A stretch of DNA of 40,208 nucleotides from a virus: positions 1 to 40,208 of IMG/VR virus record IMGVR_UViG_3300028920_000147. One strand, given 5' to 3'. Below, one piece after another: positions 32,925-40,208 of this stretch (the first letter of the stretch is position 1; every line of letters begins with the position of its first letter). The translations under genes and the position numbers were made by a program. The notes under the pieces are model-generated. The model was not told where the DNA came from. It did no database searches and saw only the letters and a program-made list of their open reading frames with translations.

Positions 32925-34323
32925 ATACTTCGAGCCGATTGGGAAGGTTGAGGAGTTTCTTGCGAAGGTTGGATCCGGGGATTATTTTGTATGCCTATTT
33001 TCCGCTGCGAATGGGGTGGGTAAAACTACGGCGATGGTCAACACTTTGGCTCATCTTTTCTTTCCGTGTGACAATCCGTATTTTGATTATCCGATATTCA
33101 AGGAGGGTTATTTTTCCGAGAAGGTTTGCCGTGTTGCTTCAGATCCGACAACGATTCGACAAACTATTGTTCCCATGTTGGAGGAGTGGTTTCCGGCAGG
33201 GCGGTATACTCATTTGAAGAAGGGTAAGAATTATCCGTATGAGTGGAAAACCGATACCGGGTGGATGTTTGATTTGATGACGTATGATCAGGGGGGTAAG
33301 GAGTTCGAGTCTGCTACCCTTTCTTTTGCTTTTTTTGATGAGCCTCCTCCTCACAATATTTTTACCGCTACAGTTGCTCGTATGAGAAAGGGTGGGGTCA
33401 TTATGATTTGGGCTACCCCGTTGATGGGTAGTGCGTGGATGTATGACGAGATTGTTGTGAATGAAAACCGAGAAGAAGGGTATCGAATGTTCCATGAGGC
33501 AGAAGTGGAGGATGCTTGTATCGATCATGGGGTTAGGGGTTTTCTCAAGCATGATGATATACTGAGGATGATCGCACAGTACGATGACGAAGATATGCAA
33601 GCTCGTGTGTTCGGTAAATTTCAGCATTTGACTGGTCTGGTGTTTAAGAATTGGAAAAAGGATGTTCATGTGATAGACCCATTTGAGGTTCGTGGGGAGG
33701 ATTTTGTAGTGGTAAATGCTTATGATACTCATCCCCGTGTGGAGGAAGCTATTTTGTGGGTGGCTTTTGATCGGAAGGGGAGGTGTTTTGTTGTCGATGA
33801 GTTGTGGGAAAAGGATCTGCCTACGGATCAATTGGTTCCACTAATTAAGAAAAAGGATGAGAAGTATCGTGTGGTAAAGTGGCTATTGGATCCATCTGCC
33901 TTTGTTATGGATAAGAGGCGGGGGGAGAGAAATTCGTATGCGGAGGTTTTGAATGGAAAGTACGGTATGAATTATGTTCCCGGCTCTAAGAGGCGAGCGG
34001 ATGCCCGGAAGTTGATTTCTGATCGGTTGAGTTATCAGGTAGAGGGTGGGGAGTTTATTCGAAGCCCGATGTTGTACTCCTTTTCAACGTGTACTCGGTT
34101 TAATTGGGAGATGGGTCATTATCAGTGGGATGATTGGCGTGGTTCTGCTGTGGAAAGGAAAGATCCAAAGCCCACTACTATGGATAAGGATGATCATATG
34201 ATCGAAGATTTGGGTCGTGCGTTGCTTGATGAGCCTGTTTTTGAGGATTTGGTAGGGGAAGTTTCGACTTCTGTCTCTGGAAAACGGGGTGCAGATATCA
34301 ACGATGATCCGTTTTATACGTAA
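32845..34323 (+). CDS. terL: Terminase large subunit (ATPase-nuclease)
   Basis: A 492-residue protein that packages the phage DNA. Walker A SAANGVGKTT at 53-62, Walker B ending FFDEP (D165, E166). Candidate RNase-H-like nuclease residues are D294 (VNAYDTHP) and D349 (LLDPSA), with a late DKDDHMIEDLG segment. The start is GTG 32845 behind AAAGGAGG, with a short spacing. It overlaps the small subunit gene by 80 bases, implying translational coupling. The portal follows after one small gene. The length is normal for the family. Confidence 0.92.
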   Translation: MLTPQRKELKNEVITELANRQLNEKYRYFEPIGKVEEFLAKVGSGDYFVCLFSAANGVGKTTAMVNTLAHLFFPCDNPYFDYPIFKEGYFSEKVCRVASDPTTIRQTIVPMLEEWFPAGRYTHLKKGKNYPYEWKTDTGWMFDLMTYDQGGKEFESATLSFAFFDEPPPHNIFTATVARMRKGGVIMIWATPLMGSAWMYDEIVVNENREEGYRMFHEAEVEDACIDHGVRGFLKHDDILRMIAQYDDEDMQARVFGKFQHLTGLVFKNWKKDVHVIDPFEVRGEDFVVVNAYDTHPRVEEAILWVAFDRKGRCFVVDELWEKDLPTDQLVPLIKKKDEKYRVVKWLLDPSAFVMDKRRGERNSYAEVLNGKYGMNYVPGSKRRADARKLISDRLSYQVEGGEFIRSPMLYSFSTCTRFNWEMGHYQWDDWRGSAVERKDPKPTTMDKDDHMIEDLGRALLDEPVFEDLVGEVSTSVSGKRGADINDDPFYT

Positions 34324-34348
34324 ATCTTATTCGTGATATACTGGTATA

Positions 34349-34624
34349 ATGAAGGGAGACAACAGGAATATGATTCAACGAGTAATTGCAATACTAAGTC
34401 CTGTTGAGGCGGATTTGGTTCGTCAGTTACGAGGTCATAAGTTTGGGAAGGCGGAGATTGTTATTAAGAACGGGGTAATAACTGTGATTCATTTTTCGGA
34501 AACAAGAACGGTATCGGAAAAGGGTGGGTTGGAGTTAAAGGATTCGGTTGCGATTGTACCGGGGAGCGAAGAGGAAACTATAAATAAGCTAATCGGTTTG
34601 GCTAATGGCAGCAAAGAAAGATAA
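34349..34624 (+). CDS. Small DUF2292-like protein
   Basis: A 91-residue protein. The middle (RQLRGHKFGKAEIVIKNGVI, then TVIHFSETRT) resembles the small DUF2292 family, in which a Gly-x-x-(I/V)-(V/I)-(V/I)-x-(N/D)-G hairpin follows a helix. Such genes often lie between terminase and portal. A TATAAT-like element is close to the start. The end overlaps the portal start by 20 bases. Confidence 0.6.
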   Translation: MKGDNRNMIQRVIAILSPVEADLVRQLRGHKFGKAEIVIKNGVITVIHFSETRTVSEKGGLELKDSVAIVPGSEEETINKLIGLANGSKER

Positions 34625-36635
34625 GAAAGAGGATAATCAGGAGGTAAAAGCGATAGAGGGGGATGTCGTGGAGAAGGTTGATGATGAAGGGGCGGAGGAT
34701 GAGATGGATTCTCTCACGGATAAGCAGAAGGTAGACCTTACGGATCAAGTTAAGGCTGAGTACAAGGCTTCGAAAGACTTTATGGAGCCGAAGATTAAGG
34801 AGTGGTTAAAGCGGTTGAAGTTGTACAACAATCAAAAGAGGGATAAGAAGGCTGTTGGCGATCCTCTTATTTTCACTATTATGAACTCTCTTCTTGCATC
34901 TATGTATGATGATCGGATGACTATTGCGTGGGAAGGTCGGGAGCGTGGGGATTTGGAGGTGGAAGAGCATCTTAACGTGTTGAGTGAATATGATTACGAT
35001 TTGATGATGAAGGCAAATTTGGATTATGATTGGTTGTGGGATGTGTTGTTTTTCGGGTATGGGCTGGTGAATATGACGGAATTTGACCGGGACAGGAAGG
35101 TTCCCGTCCCTGAGTTGATAGATCCGGCTGCGTTTTTGTATGATCCGAAGGCTATGTCTGTGGACGGAAATTCTCGTGGTATTGGCGGTATGAGGTTTTG
35201 TGGTCGGGAGATATTGCTTACCAAATACCAAATGGAGGAGCAGGGTGTATACAAAAATATCGGATCGGTAAGGGAAACTGCGTCAAAGGATGATCTTACT
35301 CAAGAGGCTGCCAGAAGAAGGCAGGAGGCTATTGGCGGGCAGTCTGAATCTGAGACGGTGCTTCCGGACTTTAAGGGAAATAATTACCATCGGTTGATAG
35401 AATGGAGAACATGGTTCGATGGTGGACGGGTGCTGGCAACATTTACTGACGACTTTAAGAACGTTGTCCGGTATCAGCCTTTTGATAAGGAGGAGAAAAC
35501 GTGGCAGATTGTTGACAAGGCAATTTGGCGGATGGCTCATCAGTTTCAGGGCGTTTCTGTTCCGGATTTGGTTGAAGATAAGCAGAGAAAGAGGTCTGTT
35601 GTTACCAACCTTGGGGTAAAAGTATTGCAAGCGGATCTGTATCCAATGTATGTATATGACACCAATTCGATTCAGAATAAGGCGGATTTGATATTTGGGT
35701 TTAATAAGTTTGTTCCATCTTCCGGACCGGTACAGCAAGCGGTCCAGCCGATGAATAAGGTGAATCCGAATATGCAGCTTTATGATTATATGATGGGGTT
35801 GATGGATTCTTCTGCTCAAAGAGCAACGGCGACACCCGAATTGCAACAGGGGGTGATTAGTAAAGAGGCTCGTACTCTTGGTGAATTGAACTTGGTGGCT
35901 CAAAAGGTTGATACTCGGTATTCGTTGGCGGTCAAGAATTTAATGACCGGGGAGAAGAAGTTTTGGTCACAGTGGTATCGGTTGTATAAGAAGCACTTCA
36001 AAAAGGAGATAGATAAGAAGGTTTTGAGATTATCTGGGGTAATGTCTGGTGAGTTTAGAGAGCTTACCCGTGAGAATATTATTATGAAAGAGGATCCTGA
36101 CGTGAAGGTGGAGAGTAAGATTTTGTCTGAGGCGAGGAAGATGAAGGATCTTTCCCGTCATATTCAAGTGTTGGAGATGTCCGGAGGGTTGGAAGGTGTG
36201 AATATGAGGTATGGATTGAAATCGGTTGCCCGGTTGTCTGGGATGGAGCGGGACGAAGTGGACGTGTTGTATCCTCCCACTCTTGACGAAATGATGGCTC
36301 GTGAACAAAACGATGCGCTTGATAAGAACGAGAACGTGCCGGTATTGCCGGAAGATGACCACACCGTACATTTGGAAATTCATGCCGAAGCTGCCGATAC
36401 TGATGCTACATATGCTCATATAGAGACACACAAGAAAGCCTTGCTACTCCAGCGGGAGCAACCGGATTTGTTTCCACAATTGCAGGAGCAAAAGGCACAA
36501 GAGGCTGGGGAAGCTCCGACACCGGGTGGATTGCCGGCGGAACAACTTCCCGGTCAATCGCCTGTATTGAGAGAAGAGCGACCTCTACCTCGTCCGTCAC
36601 AAGAGGCGGAGCAGGAGGTTGCTATGAATCGATAG
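34605..36635 (+). CDS. Portal protein
   Basis: A 676-residue protein. The N-terminus is charged (MAAKKDKKEDNQE, acidic to about residue 45). The body (IMNSLLASMYDDRMTIAWEG, then EYDYDLMMKANLDYDWLWDV, FGYGLVNMTEF) is typical of phage portals, which form the dodecameric channel at one capsid vertex. The C-terminus is Pro/Glu-rich, a common flexible crown end. The order terminase-portal-scaffold-capsid supports the call. Confidence 0.85.
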   Translation: MAAKKDKKEDNQEVKAIEGDVVEKVDDEGAEDEMDSLTDKQKVDLTDQVKAEYKASKDFMEPKIKEWLKRLKLYNNQKRDKKAVGDPLIFTIMNSLLASMYDDRMTIAWEGRERGDLEVEEHLNVLSEYDYDLMMKANLDYDWLWDVLFFGYGLVNMTEFDRDRKVPVPELIDPAAFLYDPKAMSVDGNSRGIGGMRFCGREILLTKYQMEEQGVYKNIGSVRETASKDDLTQEAARRRQEAIGGQSESETVLPDFKGNNYHRLIEWRTWFDGGRVLATFTDDFKNVVRYQPFDKEEKTWQIVDKAIWRMAHQFQGVSVPDLVEDKQRKRSVVTNLGVKVLQADLYPMYVYDTNSIQNKADLIFGFNKFVPSSGPVQQAVQPMNKVNPNMQLYDYMMGLMDSSAQRATATPELQQGVISKEARTLGELNLVAQKVDTRYSLAVKNLMTGEKKFWSQWYRLYKKHFKKEIDKKVLRLSGVMSGEFRELTRENIIMKEDPDVKVESKILSEARKMKDLSRHIQVLEMSGGLEGVNMRYGLKSVARLSGMERDEVDVLYPPTLDEMMAREQNDALDKNENVPVLPEDDHTVHLEIHAEAADTDATYAHIETHKKALLLQREQPDLFPQLQEQKAQEAGEAPTPGGLPAEQLPGQSPVLREERPLPRPSQEAEQEVAMNR

Positions 36636-36653
36636 ATTGTGTAAAGTAATGCT

Positions 36654-36944
36654 ATGGCTATGGTAAAAAAACCTAACGAGGATGCAGAGCGAGAGGCTAT
36701 TGTTATTGCCCTTCGTAATTTGACCGAATCTGAAGGGTGGGCTTGCCTTCTCAAAGCGTTGAATTTCAATTTGGAGCAGTATCAGAAGGCGATAAACGAC
36801 ACCAACAGCGATTTAGACGAGAAACAACAGTGGAGATTGAAGGTTAAGCGAGAGCTTACCGAACAGTTACTCGATCTTCCGGATAGGCTTGCGAAAGATT
36901 TAGAAGAGAATGTTCCGGGTCATGATGGGGATCCGTTTGATTAA
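36654..36944 (+). CDS. Hypothetical helical protein
   Basis: A 96-residue hydrophilic, mostly helical protein (EREAIVIALRNLTESEGWAC, then FNLEQYQKAINDTNSDLDEK). It lies between portal and scaffold. It may be a small head factor; no family recognised. Confidence 0.6.
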   Translation: MAMVKKPNEDAEREAIVIALRNLTESEGWACLLKALNFNLEQYQKAINDTNSDLDEKQQWRLKVKRELTEQLLDLPDRLAKDLEENVPGHDGDPFD

Positions 36945-36948
36945 ATTT
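36941..36948 (+). promoter_or_regulatory. TTAAATTT box deciding the scaffold start
   Basis: The box is 21 nt before ATG 36962 and 18 nt before the alternative ATG 36959. The regular spacing elsewhere favours 36962. Confidence 0.5.
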
Positions 36949-36961
36949 TTATTCCTTTATG

Positions 36962-37585
36962 ATGAGCGATGACACAAGAGGCGATCAGGAAAATGTAGAA
37001 GATGTAGAAGATACCGCCGAAGATACGGGTGCTGACGATGCCAGTGTTGATGCGGTTGACGAAAAAGGGGAGAAGGGAGATAGCGAATCGTTTTCTCCTT
37101 TCGTGGAGATCGAGGATGCTGATAAAGGGGATAAAGGGGATACCGACTCTGATTCTATTGACGTGGATGCTGAAGATGCAAAGGTTATAGACGCTCGTGT
37201 AGCCCCGGTAAAAGAGCAAACCGCTCGGTTGGACTCTGAGATTGAGCAGATTAAAAGATCACAGGCGATAGATGACTTTCTTTCTAAGGAGGAAAATGCA
37301 GATTATGTTCCGTTTGCTTCGAAGATGAAAGAGATTGCTCGTGATTCCCGTTCCGGGGAGATAAAGGTAGATTATATTGCAAAAATGGCTATGGATCCGA
37401 AGGCTCTTATTGAAAAGGGGGCAAGGATGGAGCGTGAGGCACAGAAGGAGGGGCGATCTGGAATTACCGGTGGAGCTTCAGATAGACCTTCTGGACCGGG
37501 TGGAGATCTTCCCAATCCCGATGGAATGACGGATGAGGAGTTTCAGAAAACGATTGATAGGGAGTTGGCGAAACAGGCTCGATAG
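36962..37585 (+). CDS. Scaffolding protein
   Basis: A 207-residue acidic protein from ATG 36962. The N-terminal 85 residues are very Asp/Glu-rich and low-complexity. The middle is helical (KEQTARLDSEIEQIKRSQAI), and the end contains a Gly/Ser-rich segment and a helix (DEEFQKTIDRELAKQAR). Acidic coiled proteins just before the capsid gene are usually scaffolds. The TTAAATTT box at 36941 gives the standard 21-nt spacing to 36962 rather than to the ATG at 36959. Confidence 0.75.
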   Translation: MSDDTRGDQENVEDVEDTAEDTGADDASVDAVDEKGEKGDSESFSPFVEIEDADKGDKGDTDSDSIDVDAEDAKVIDARVAPVKEQTARLDSEIEQIKRSQAIDDFLSKEENADYVPFASKMKEIARDSRSGEIKVDYIAKMAMDPKALIEKGARMEREAQKEGRSGITGGASDRPSGPGGDLPNPDGMTDEEFQKTIDRELAKQAR

Positions 37586-37637
37586 GGCTTGCGTTCTAGG
37601 TATGGGTATGTGGTATACTGTGTATAGGTAACAACGG

Positions 37638-37687
37638 AAAGCCCGTGTGATTTGCCGAATTTAGGCATTTTACACGGGCTTTTTTTG
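37638..37687 (+). terminator. Strong intrinsic terminator between scaffold and capsid
   Basis: AGCCCGTGTGA (37640-37650) pairs with TTACACGGGCT (37670-37680) over 11 positions, one of them G-U. An inner TGCC/GGCA stem and a run of seven T follow. It lies 50 nt after the scaffold stop and ends about 30 nt before the capsid start, so the capsid gene is likely to have its own promoter or regulated read-through. A TATACT-like element precedes it near 37613. Confidence 0.85.
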
Positions 37688-37695
37688 TTCAAGTA

Positions 37696-37703
37696 TTAAA
37701 TTT
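37696..37703 (+). promoter_or_regulatory. TTAAATTT box before the capsid gene
   Basis: The box is 22 nt before the GTG at 37718 (20 nt before an out-of-frame ATG). The same 18-base stretch TTAAATTTTTATCATAAT precedes both beta-helix genes. Confidence 0.6.
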
Positions 37704-37717
37704 TTATCATAATAAAT

Positions 37718-38692
37718 GTGGAAACAATAGCTACGATTCCTCATGGTATAAACAACTACTATGATCGGAATATGCTCAGGAGGGCAGTTCCTCTTTTGCT
37801 ACACACTAGATTTGCACAGATCAGAGATATTCCTCGGAATATGACGAATGTGATCAAGTTTAGAAAGTATGGCAACCTTGCTGCTGCTACTACTCCGCTC
37901 ACAGAAGGTGTAACCCCTGCGGGATCATCTCTTGCGGTGACGGATGTGACTGCGACAGTAAGACAGTATGGTGACTTCATAAAGATCACGGATTATTTAG
38001 AGCTAACAACGCTTGATCCAATACTTATGGAAACTTCGGGAATTCTTGGAGATCAGGCGGGTCTGACTCTGGATACCCTAACAAGAAATATTCTCGCTGC
38101 TGGTACTAGCGTTCAGTATGTTGACAATACCTCTCCAAAGACAAATGCTGCGAGAGGAGATATTGTCGCCGAGGATAAAATGTCGGTGGCTGGCGAGCTT
38201 GATATTGCGATCAGGACGCTCAAAGGTAACAAGGCAAGGAAACTTACTCAGATTGTTCGTGGGGACTTGGCATATGCAACTGCTCCCGTCAATGCTTGCT
38301 ATGTTGCAATTATTCACCCGGATACAACGTATGACCTCAGTGGTCTTACTGGTTGGGTCCCGGTTGAGAAGTATGCAAATAAGGCAGATGTGATGGACGG
38401 AGAGGTTGGAGCATACAAAGAGGTAAGGTTTATCGAGACTACAGAGGCAAAGGTGTTTGAGGGTGAAGGTGGTGGTGGAATTGACGTGTATGCAACTCTC
38501 ATCTTTGGTGCGGATGCTTACGGAATCTCAAGAATCAGTGGTGCAGCGATGGAGAATATCGTGAAGGCTAAAGGGTCTGCCGGTACTGCCGATCCTCTTA
38601 ATCAGAGATCGACAAGTGGTTGGAAGGCTTCTTTTGCAGCGGTGATACTCAATCAGCTGTTCATGCTTCGGCTTGAGCATTCTGTATCGTAA
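37718..38692 (+). CDS. Major capsid protein, N4-gp56 family
   Basis: A 324-residue protein that forms the head shell. It fits the N4-gp56 major capsid family: kFRKYGNLAAATTPLTEGVT, then VRQYGDFIKITDYLELTTLD, then GDQAGLTLDTLTRNILAAGT, with the usual ending. The start is GTG 37718; a nearby ATG (37716) is out of frame. The box 22 nt upstream and the absence of a Shine-Dalgarno match the other box-led genes. It follows a strong terminator, so it probably has its own transcription start. It is followed by the beta-helix gene after 53 bases. Confidence 0.93.
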   Translation: METIATIPHGINNYYDRNMLRRAVPLLLHTRFAQIRDIPRNMTNVIKFRKYGNLAAATTPLTEGVTPAGSSLAVTDVTATVRQYGDFIKITDYLELTTLDPILMETSGILGDQAGLTLDTLTRNILAAGTSVQYVDNTSPKTNAARGDIVAEDKMSVAGELDIAIRTLKGNKARKLTQIVRGDLAYATAPVNACYVAIIHPDTTYDLSGLTGWVPVEKYANKADVMDGEVGAYKEVRFIETTEAKVFEGEGGGGIDVYATLIFGADAYGISRISGAAMENIVKAKGSAGTADPLNQRSTSGWKASFAAVILNQLFMLRLEHSVS

Positions 38693-38722
38693 ACACTGAT
38701 CTGAAGAGGTTTACGGTTTAGG

Positions 38723-38730
38723 TTAAATTT
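38723..38730 (+). promoter_or_regulatory. TTAAATTT box before beta-helix copy 2
   Basis: Same position and sequence as in copy 1 (52-59), 23 nt before the ATG at 38746. Confidence 0.55.
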
Positions 38731-38745
38731 TTATCATAATTAAAA

Positions 38746-39726
38746 ATGAGTGCGGATCTACAGAAAAAGGGTCTATATCAACAGCCGTTGATGGATGCCC
38801 TTCAAAAGTTAGGTGTTACCACATTCGGGGATGTTTGGTTCGTAAACCCAACAACCGGAGATGATGACAACTATGACGGAAAAACGGCAGAATATCCGTT
38901 TGCAACCGTCCAAGCAGCAATTGATGCAGCCACAAGCAATCAGGATGACGTGATTGTCCTGAGTGCGTATGCAGCTCATGCAGTAACGGCGATGCTTGAT
39001 ATATCCAAGAGCCGGCTCCACTTTGTTTCCGCAGGTCATAGACCGGGATCAATTGGAATGGGAGCGAGGACCAGAGTTACAATGGGTGTAACAACGGCAG
39101 CGACAGATCTTGGAGTTATGAAGAACACGGGGGTTGGCAATACGTTCCAGGGTATTAAGTTCGACTCAAGTAACACAAAGGATGAAAGTCTTTATAGTGT
39201 TGTTGAGGCAGGAGAATACTCAATCTACGAAGGTTGTGAGTTCTACAAGTCTACGGACTTGGACGAGACGGCAGCAGCAGAGGTTGCTAATAACGGAGAT
39301 TCAGCTCAATGGATCAATTGTACGTTTGGATCTTCGGATAAAATAGTTGCAGACAACAAGATCAGACCTAATATGCTTTTAACTGGAGGGATTGTTTCTG
39401 GAAAGAAATGTAGGGACAATGTAATTCAAGATTGTCTATTCCTTGTTAAAGCGGCAGGTACGGAAGCGGTTAGAATCTATGGTGCTAATGCAACAGATGT
39501 TGAGAGAATGTTACTTGTTAAAAACTGTACATTCCTTAGCAATGAACTTGGAGCAGCTAAACCGGCTCACGCAGTCGGGTTTGGAGCAGCTCAAACTGAA
39601 GGTACGGTCTTATTGCAAGATTGTTCATGTGCAGATCATACCGTAATGGCAGAGGCGGGTGTTGGAATCTATGTCGCAGGTGGTACACCGAGCTTCGCAG
39701 CTTCAGGTGTAGGAGTGCAATCTTAA
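38746..39726 (+). CDS. Right-handed beta-helix virion protein, copy 2
   Basis: A 326-residue protein, same length and about 92% identical to the product at 75. Many DNA differences are synonymous, which indicates purifying selection. Non-synonymous differences cluster around residues 196-218 (SSDKIVADN and GGIVSGKK here). The strand-repeat pattern is the same. It directly follows the capsid gene, supporting a head-surface role. If the two copies are one locus in two strains, this is the version physically linked to the capsid gene in this assembly. Confidence 0.85.
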   Translation: MSADLQKKGLYQQPLMDALQKLGVTTFGDVWFVNPTTGDDDNYDGKTAEYPFATVQAAIDAATSNQDDVIVLSAYAAHAVTAMLDISKSRLHFVSAGHRPGSIGMGARTRVTMGVTTAATDLGVMKNTGVGNTFQGIKFDSSNTKDESLYSVVEAGEYSIYEGCEFYKSTDLDETAAAEVANNGDSAQWINCTFGSSDKIVADNKIRPNMLLTGGIVSGKKCRDNVIQDCLFLVKAAGTEAVRIYGANATDVERMLLVKNCTFLSNELGAAKPAHAVGFGAAQTEGTVLLQDCSCADHTVMAEAGVGIYVAGGTPSFAASGVGVQS

Positions 39727-39754
39727 TCGCTAAGATTGATAGTAGTTAGGCATT

Positions 39755-39788
39755 CACACGATGGGGATTATTTTACCCCCATTGTGTG
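39755..39788 (+). terminator. 12-bp hairpin replacing the copy-1 terminator
   Basis: Arms CACACGATGGGG (39755-39766) and CCCCATTGTGTG (39777-39788) pair over 12 positions with one G-U. The loop is T-rich, but no T tract follows. It occupies the same site as the unrelated terminator at 1075-1098. Confidence 0.5.
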
Positions 39789-39816
39789 GTGCTATTGTGA
39801 TGTTATTTTGAATATA

Positions 39817-39824
39817 TTAAATTT
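39817..39824 (+). promoter_or_regulatory. TTAAATTT box before small Lys-rich gene, copy 2
   Basis: The box is 22 nt before the ATG at 39839; the two copies of this gene differ in the rest of the leader but keep the box and spacing. Confidence 0.55.
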
Positions 39825-39838
39825 AGCTTATTGTTGAA

Positions 39839-40075
39839 ATGGCTAAGAAGGTGGTTAAAAGGGCTTCTAAAAAGGTTGAGGTTCCAGAGAGTGACCTCGT
39901 AACTCTTTTGTATCTTTGGAATGAAGAGTTGCTTTTAGAGAGGTTGGAGTTTGAATTGAATAGTCGAAAGGTTGTTTCCGTAGACGATGCGTTGTCGTTG
40001 ATGGAGCGTTTTCCTTTAAGGTTTGAGGTGGTTGAGGGTAAGTTACCGAAGGTTGATAAGAAGGAAGATAAATAG
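39839..40075 (+). CDS. Small Lys-rich N-terminus head-region protein, copy 2
   Basis: A 78-residue homologue of the product at 1124. Both share the MAKK start, LVTL.Y.W.EEL, SLME..P.RFEV and G.LP, but fewer than half of positions match. It ends in a basic/acidic KVDKKEDK. The difference between copies is far greater than in the flanking genes, which suggests replacement of this gene by recombination or fast evolution. Function unknown. Confidence 0.75.
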   Translation: MAKKVVKRASKKVEVPESDLVTLLYLWNEELLLERLEFELNSRKVVSVDDALSLMERFPLRFEVVEGKLPKVDKKEDK

Positions 40076-40102
40076 ACTGTTTGTGTGGGCTTGAGTTTAT
40101 TC

Positions 40103-40126
40103 AAAGGGGAGCATTTGCTCCCCTTT
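40103..40126 (+). terminator. Intrinsic terminator hairpin, second copy
   Basis: AAAGGGGAGC (40103-40112) pairs with GCTCCCCTTT (40117-40126). It is the counterpart of 1380-1403. Confidence 0.7.
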
Positions 40127-40135
40127 CTGTTGTGC

Positions 40136-40156
40136 TATAATGAATATATTAAGTTT
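40136..40156 (+). promoter_or_regulatory. TATAAT plus TTAAGTTT box, second copy
   Basis: TATAAT (40136-40141) and the box TTAAGTTT (40149-40156) repeat the arrangement at 1413-1433, 22 nt before the ATG at 40171. Confidence 0.5.
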
Positions 40157-40170
40157 ATTCTACTCGTAAT

Positions 40171-40208
40171 ATGGCGAAGAAAACAGATAGAATTACACCA
40201 AAGAACGT
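40171..40208 (+). CDS. Zinc-finger-like protein, second copy, 5' end only
   Basis: The first 12-13 codons (MAKKTDRITPKN) of the gene found complete at 1448. Only one base differs in this stretch (ACA/ACC, synonymous Thr). The window ends inside the gene. Confidence 0.75.
   Translation, partial: MAKKTDRITPKN

Larger units (their letters stand above)
38672..40208 (+). repeat. Divergent terminal repeat, right copy (partner 1-1485)
   Basis: It repeats the left end in the same gene order. Identity is exact for the first 127 bases, about 92% at protein level over the beta-helix gene, low across the following 75-78-residue gene and its terminator, and near-perfect from about 40103 to the end. Confidence 0.9.

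Overview
This window looks like one essentially complete genome of a tailed double-stranded DNA phage (Caudoviricetes), assembled as a circle cut open inside the head module. All genes lie on the + strand. The recognisable hallmarks are a small and large terminase (32307-34323), a portal (34605), a scaffold-like protein (36962), an N4-gp56-type major capsid protein (37718), a collagen-like fibre (3152), a 2871-residue 'polyvalent' protein (14059), an amidase endolysin (23318) and holin-like membrane proteins. No tail tube, sheath or classical tape-measure gene is visible, which suggests a podovirus-like particle whose giant protein is carried inside and ejected. The host cannot be named from the sequence. 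Sigma70-type promoters and several good Shine-Dalgarno sites point to an ordinary bacterium.

Layout. Positions 1-6253 continue the head/fibre module after the capsid: a beta-helix protein, small Lys-rich proteins, a head-tail adaptor and the collagen fibre. Positions 6280-14033 hold a zinc-ribbon protein, a GT2-TPR-methyltransferase fusion, a decapeptide-repeat protein, a large beta-rich virion protein, three related tail proteins and a coiled-coil protein. The giant polyvalent protein fills 14059-22674. Lysis genes occupy 22737-24826. About 1 kb (24827-25822) has no convincing long gene; it holds one 32-codon ORF behind an extreme Shine-Dalgarno and many complementary arms, and probably makes a structured RNA. 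Positions 25823-32295 form the early/DNA-metabolism region: an SSB-like protein, a VRR-NUC nuclease, zinc-ribbon and membrane proteins, a lysozyme-like membrane protein and a MerR-like regulator. No polymerase, helicase, primase or integrase is recognisable. Packaging and head genes fill 32307-38692.

The two ends of the window overlap, but not identically. Positions 1-127 equal 38672-38798 exactly and then diverge. The beta-helix gene is about 92% identical between copies, the next small gene is only distantly similar, and the third starts nearly identically. This is either two strain alleles from one assembly graph or a real tandem duplication.

The strongest unexplained signals are: (1) a TTAAATTT-like box 21-23 nt before the start codon of about 16 genes that mostly lack a Shine-Dalgarno; (2) the structured non-coding kilobase at 24827-25822; (3) a glycosyltransferase-methyltransferase fusion close behind a GPT-repeat collagen fibre; (4) the giant protein with two HExxH motifs and an ART-like domain; and (5) a basic coiled-coil frame embedded in the acidic linker of the lysozyme-like gene.
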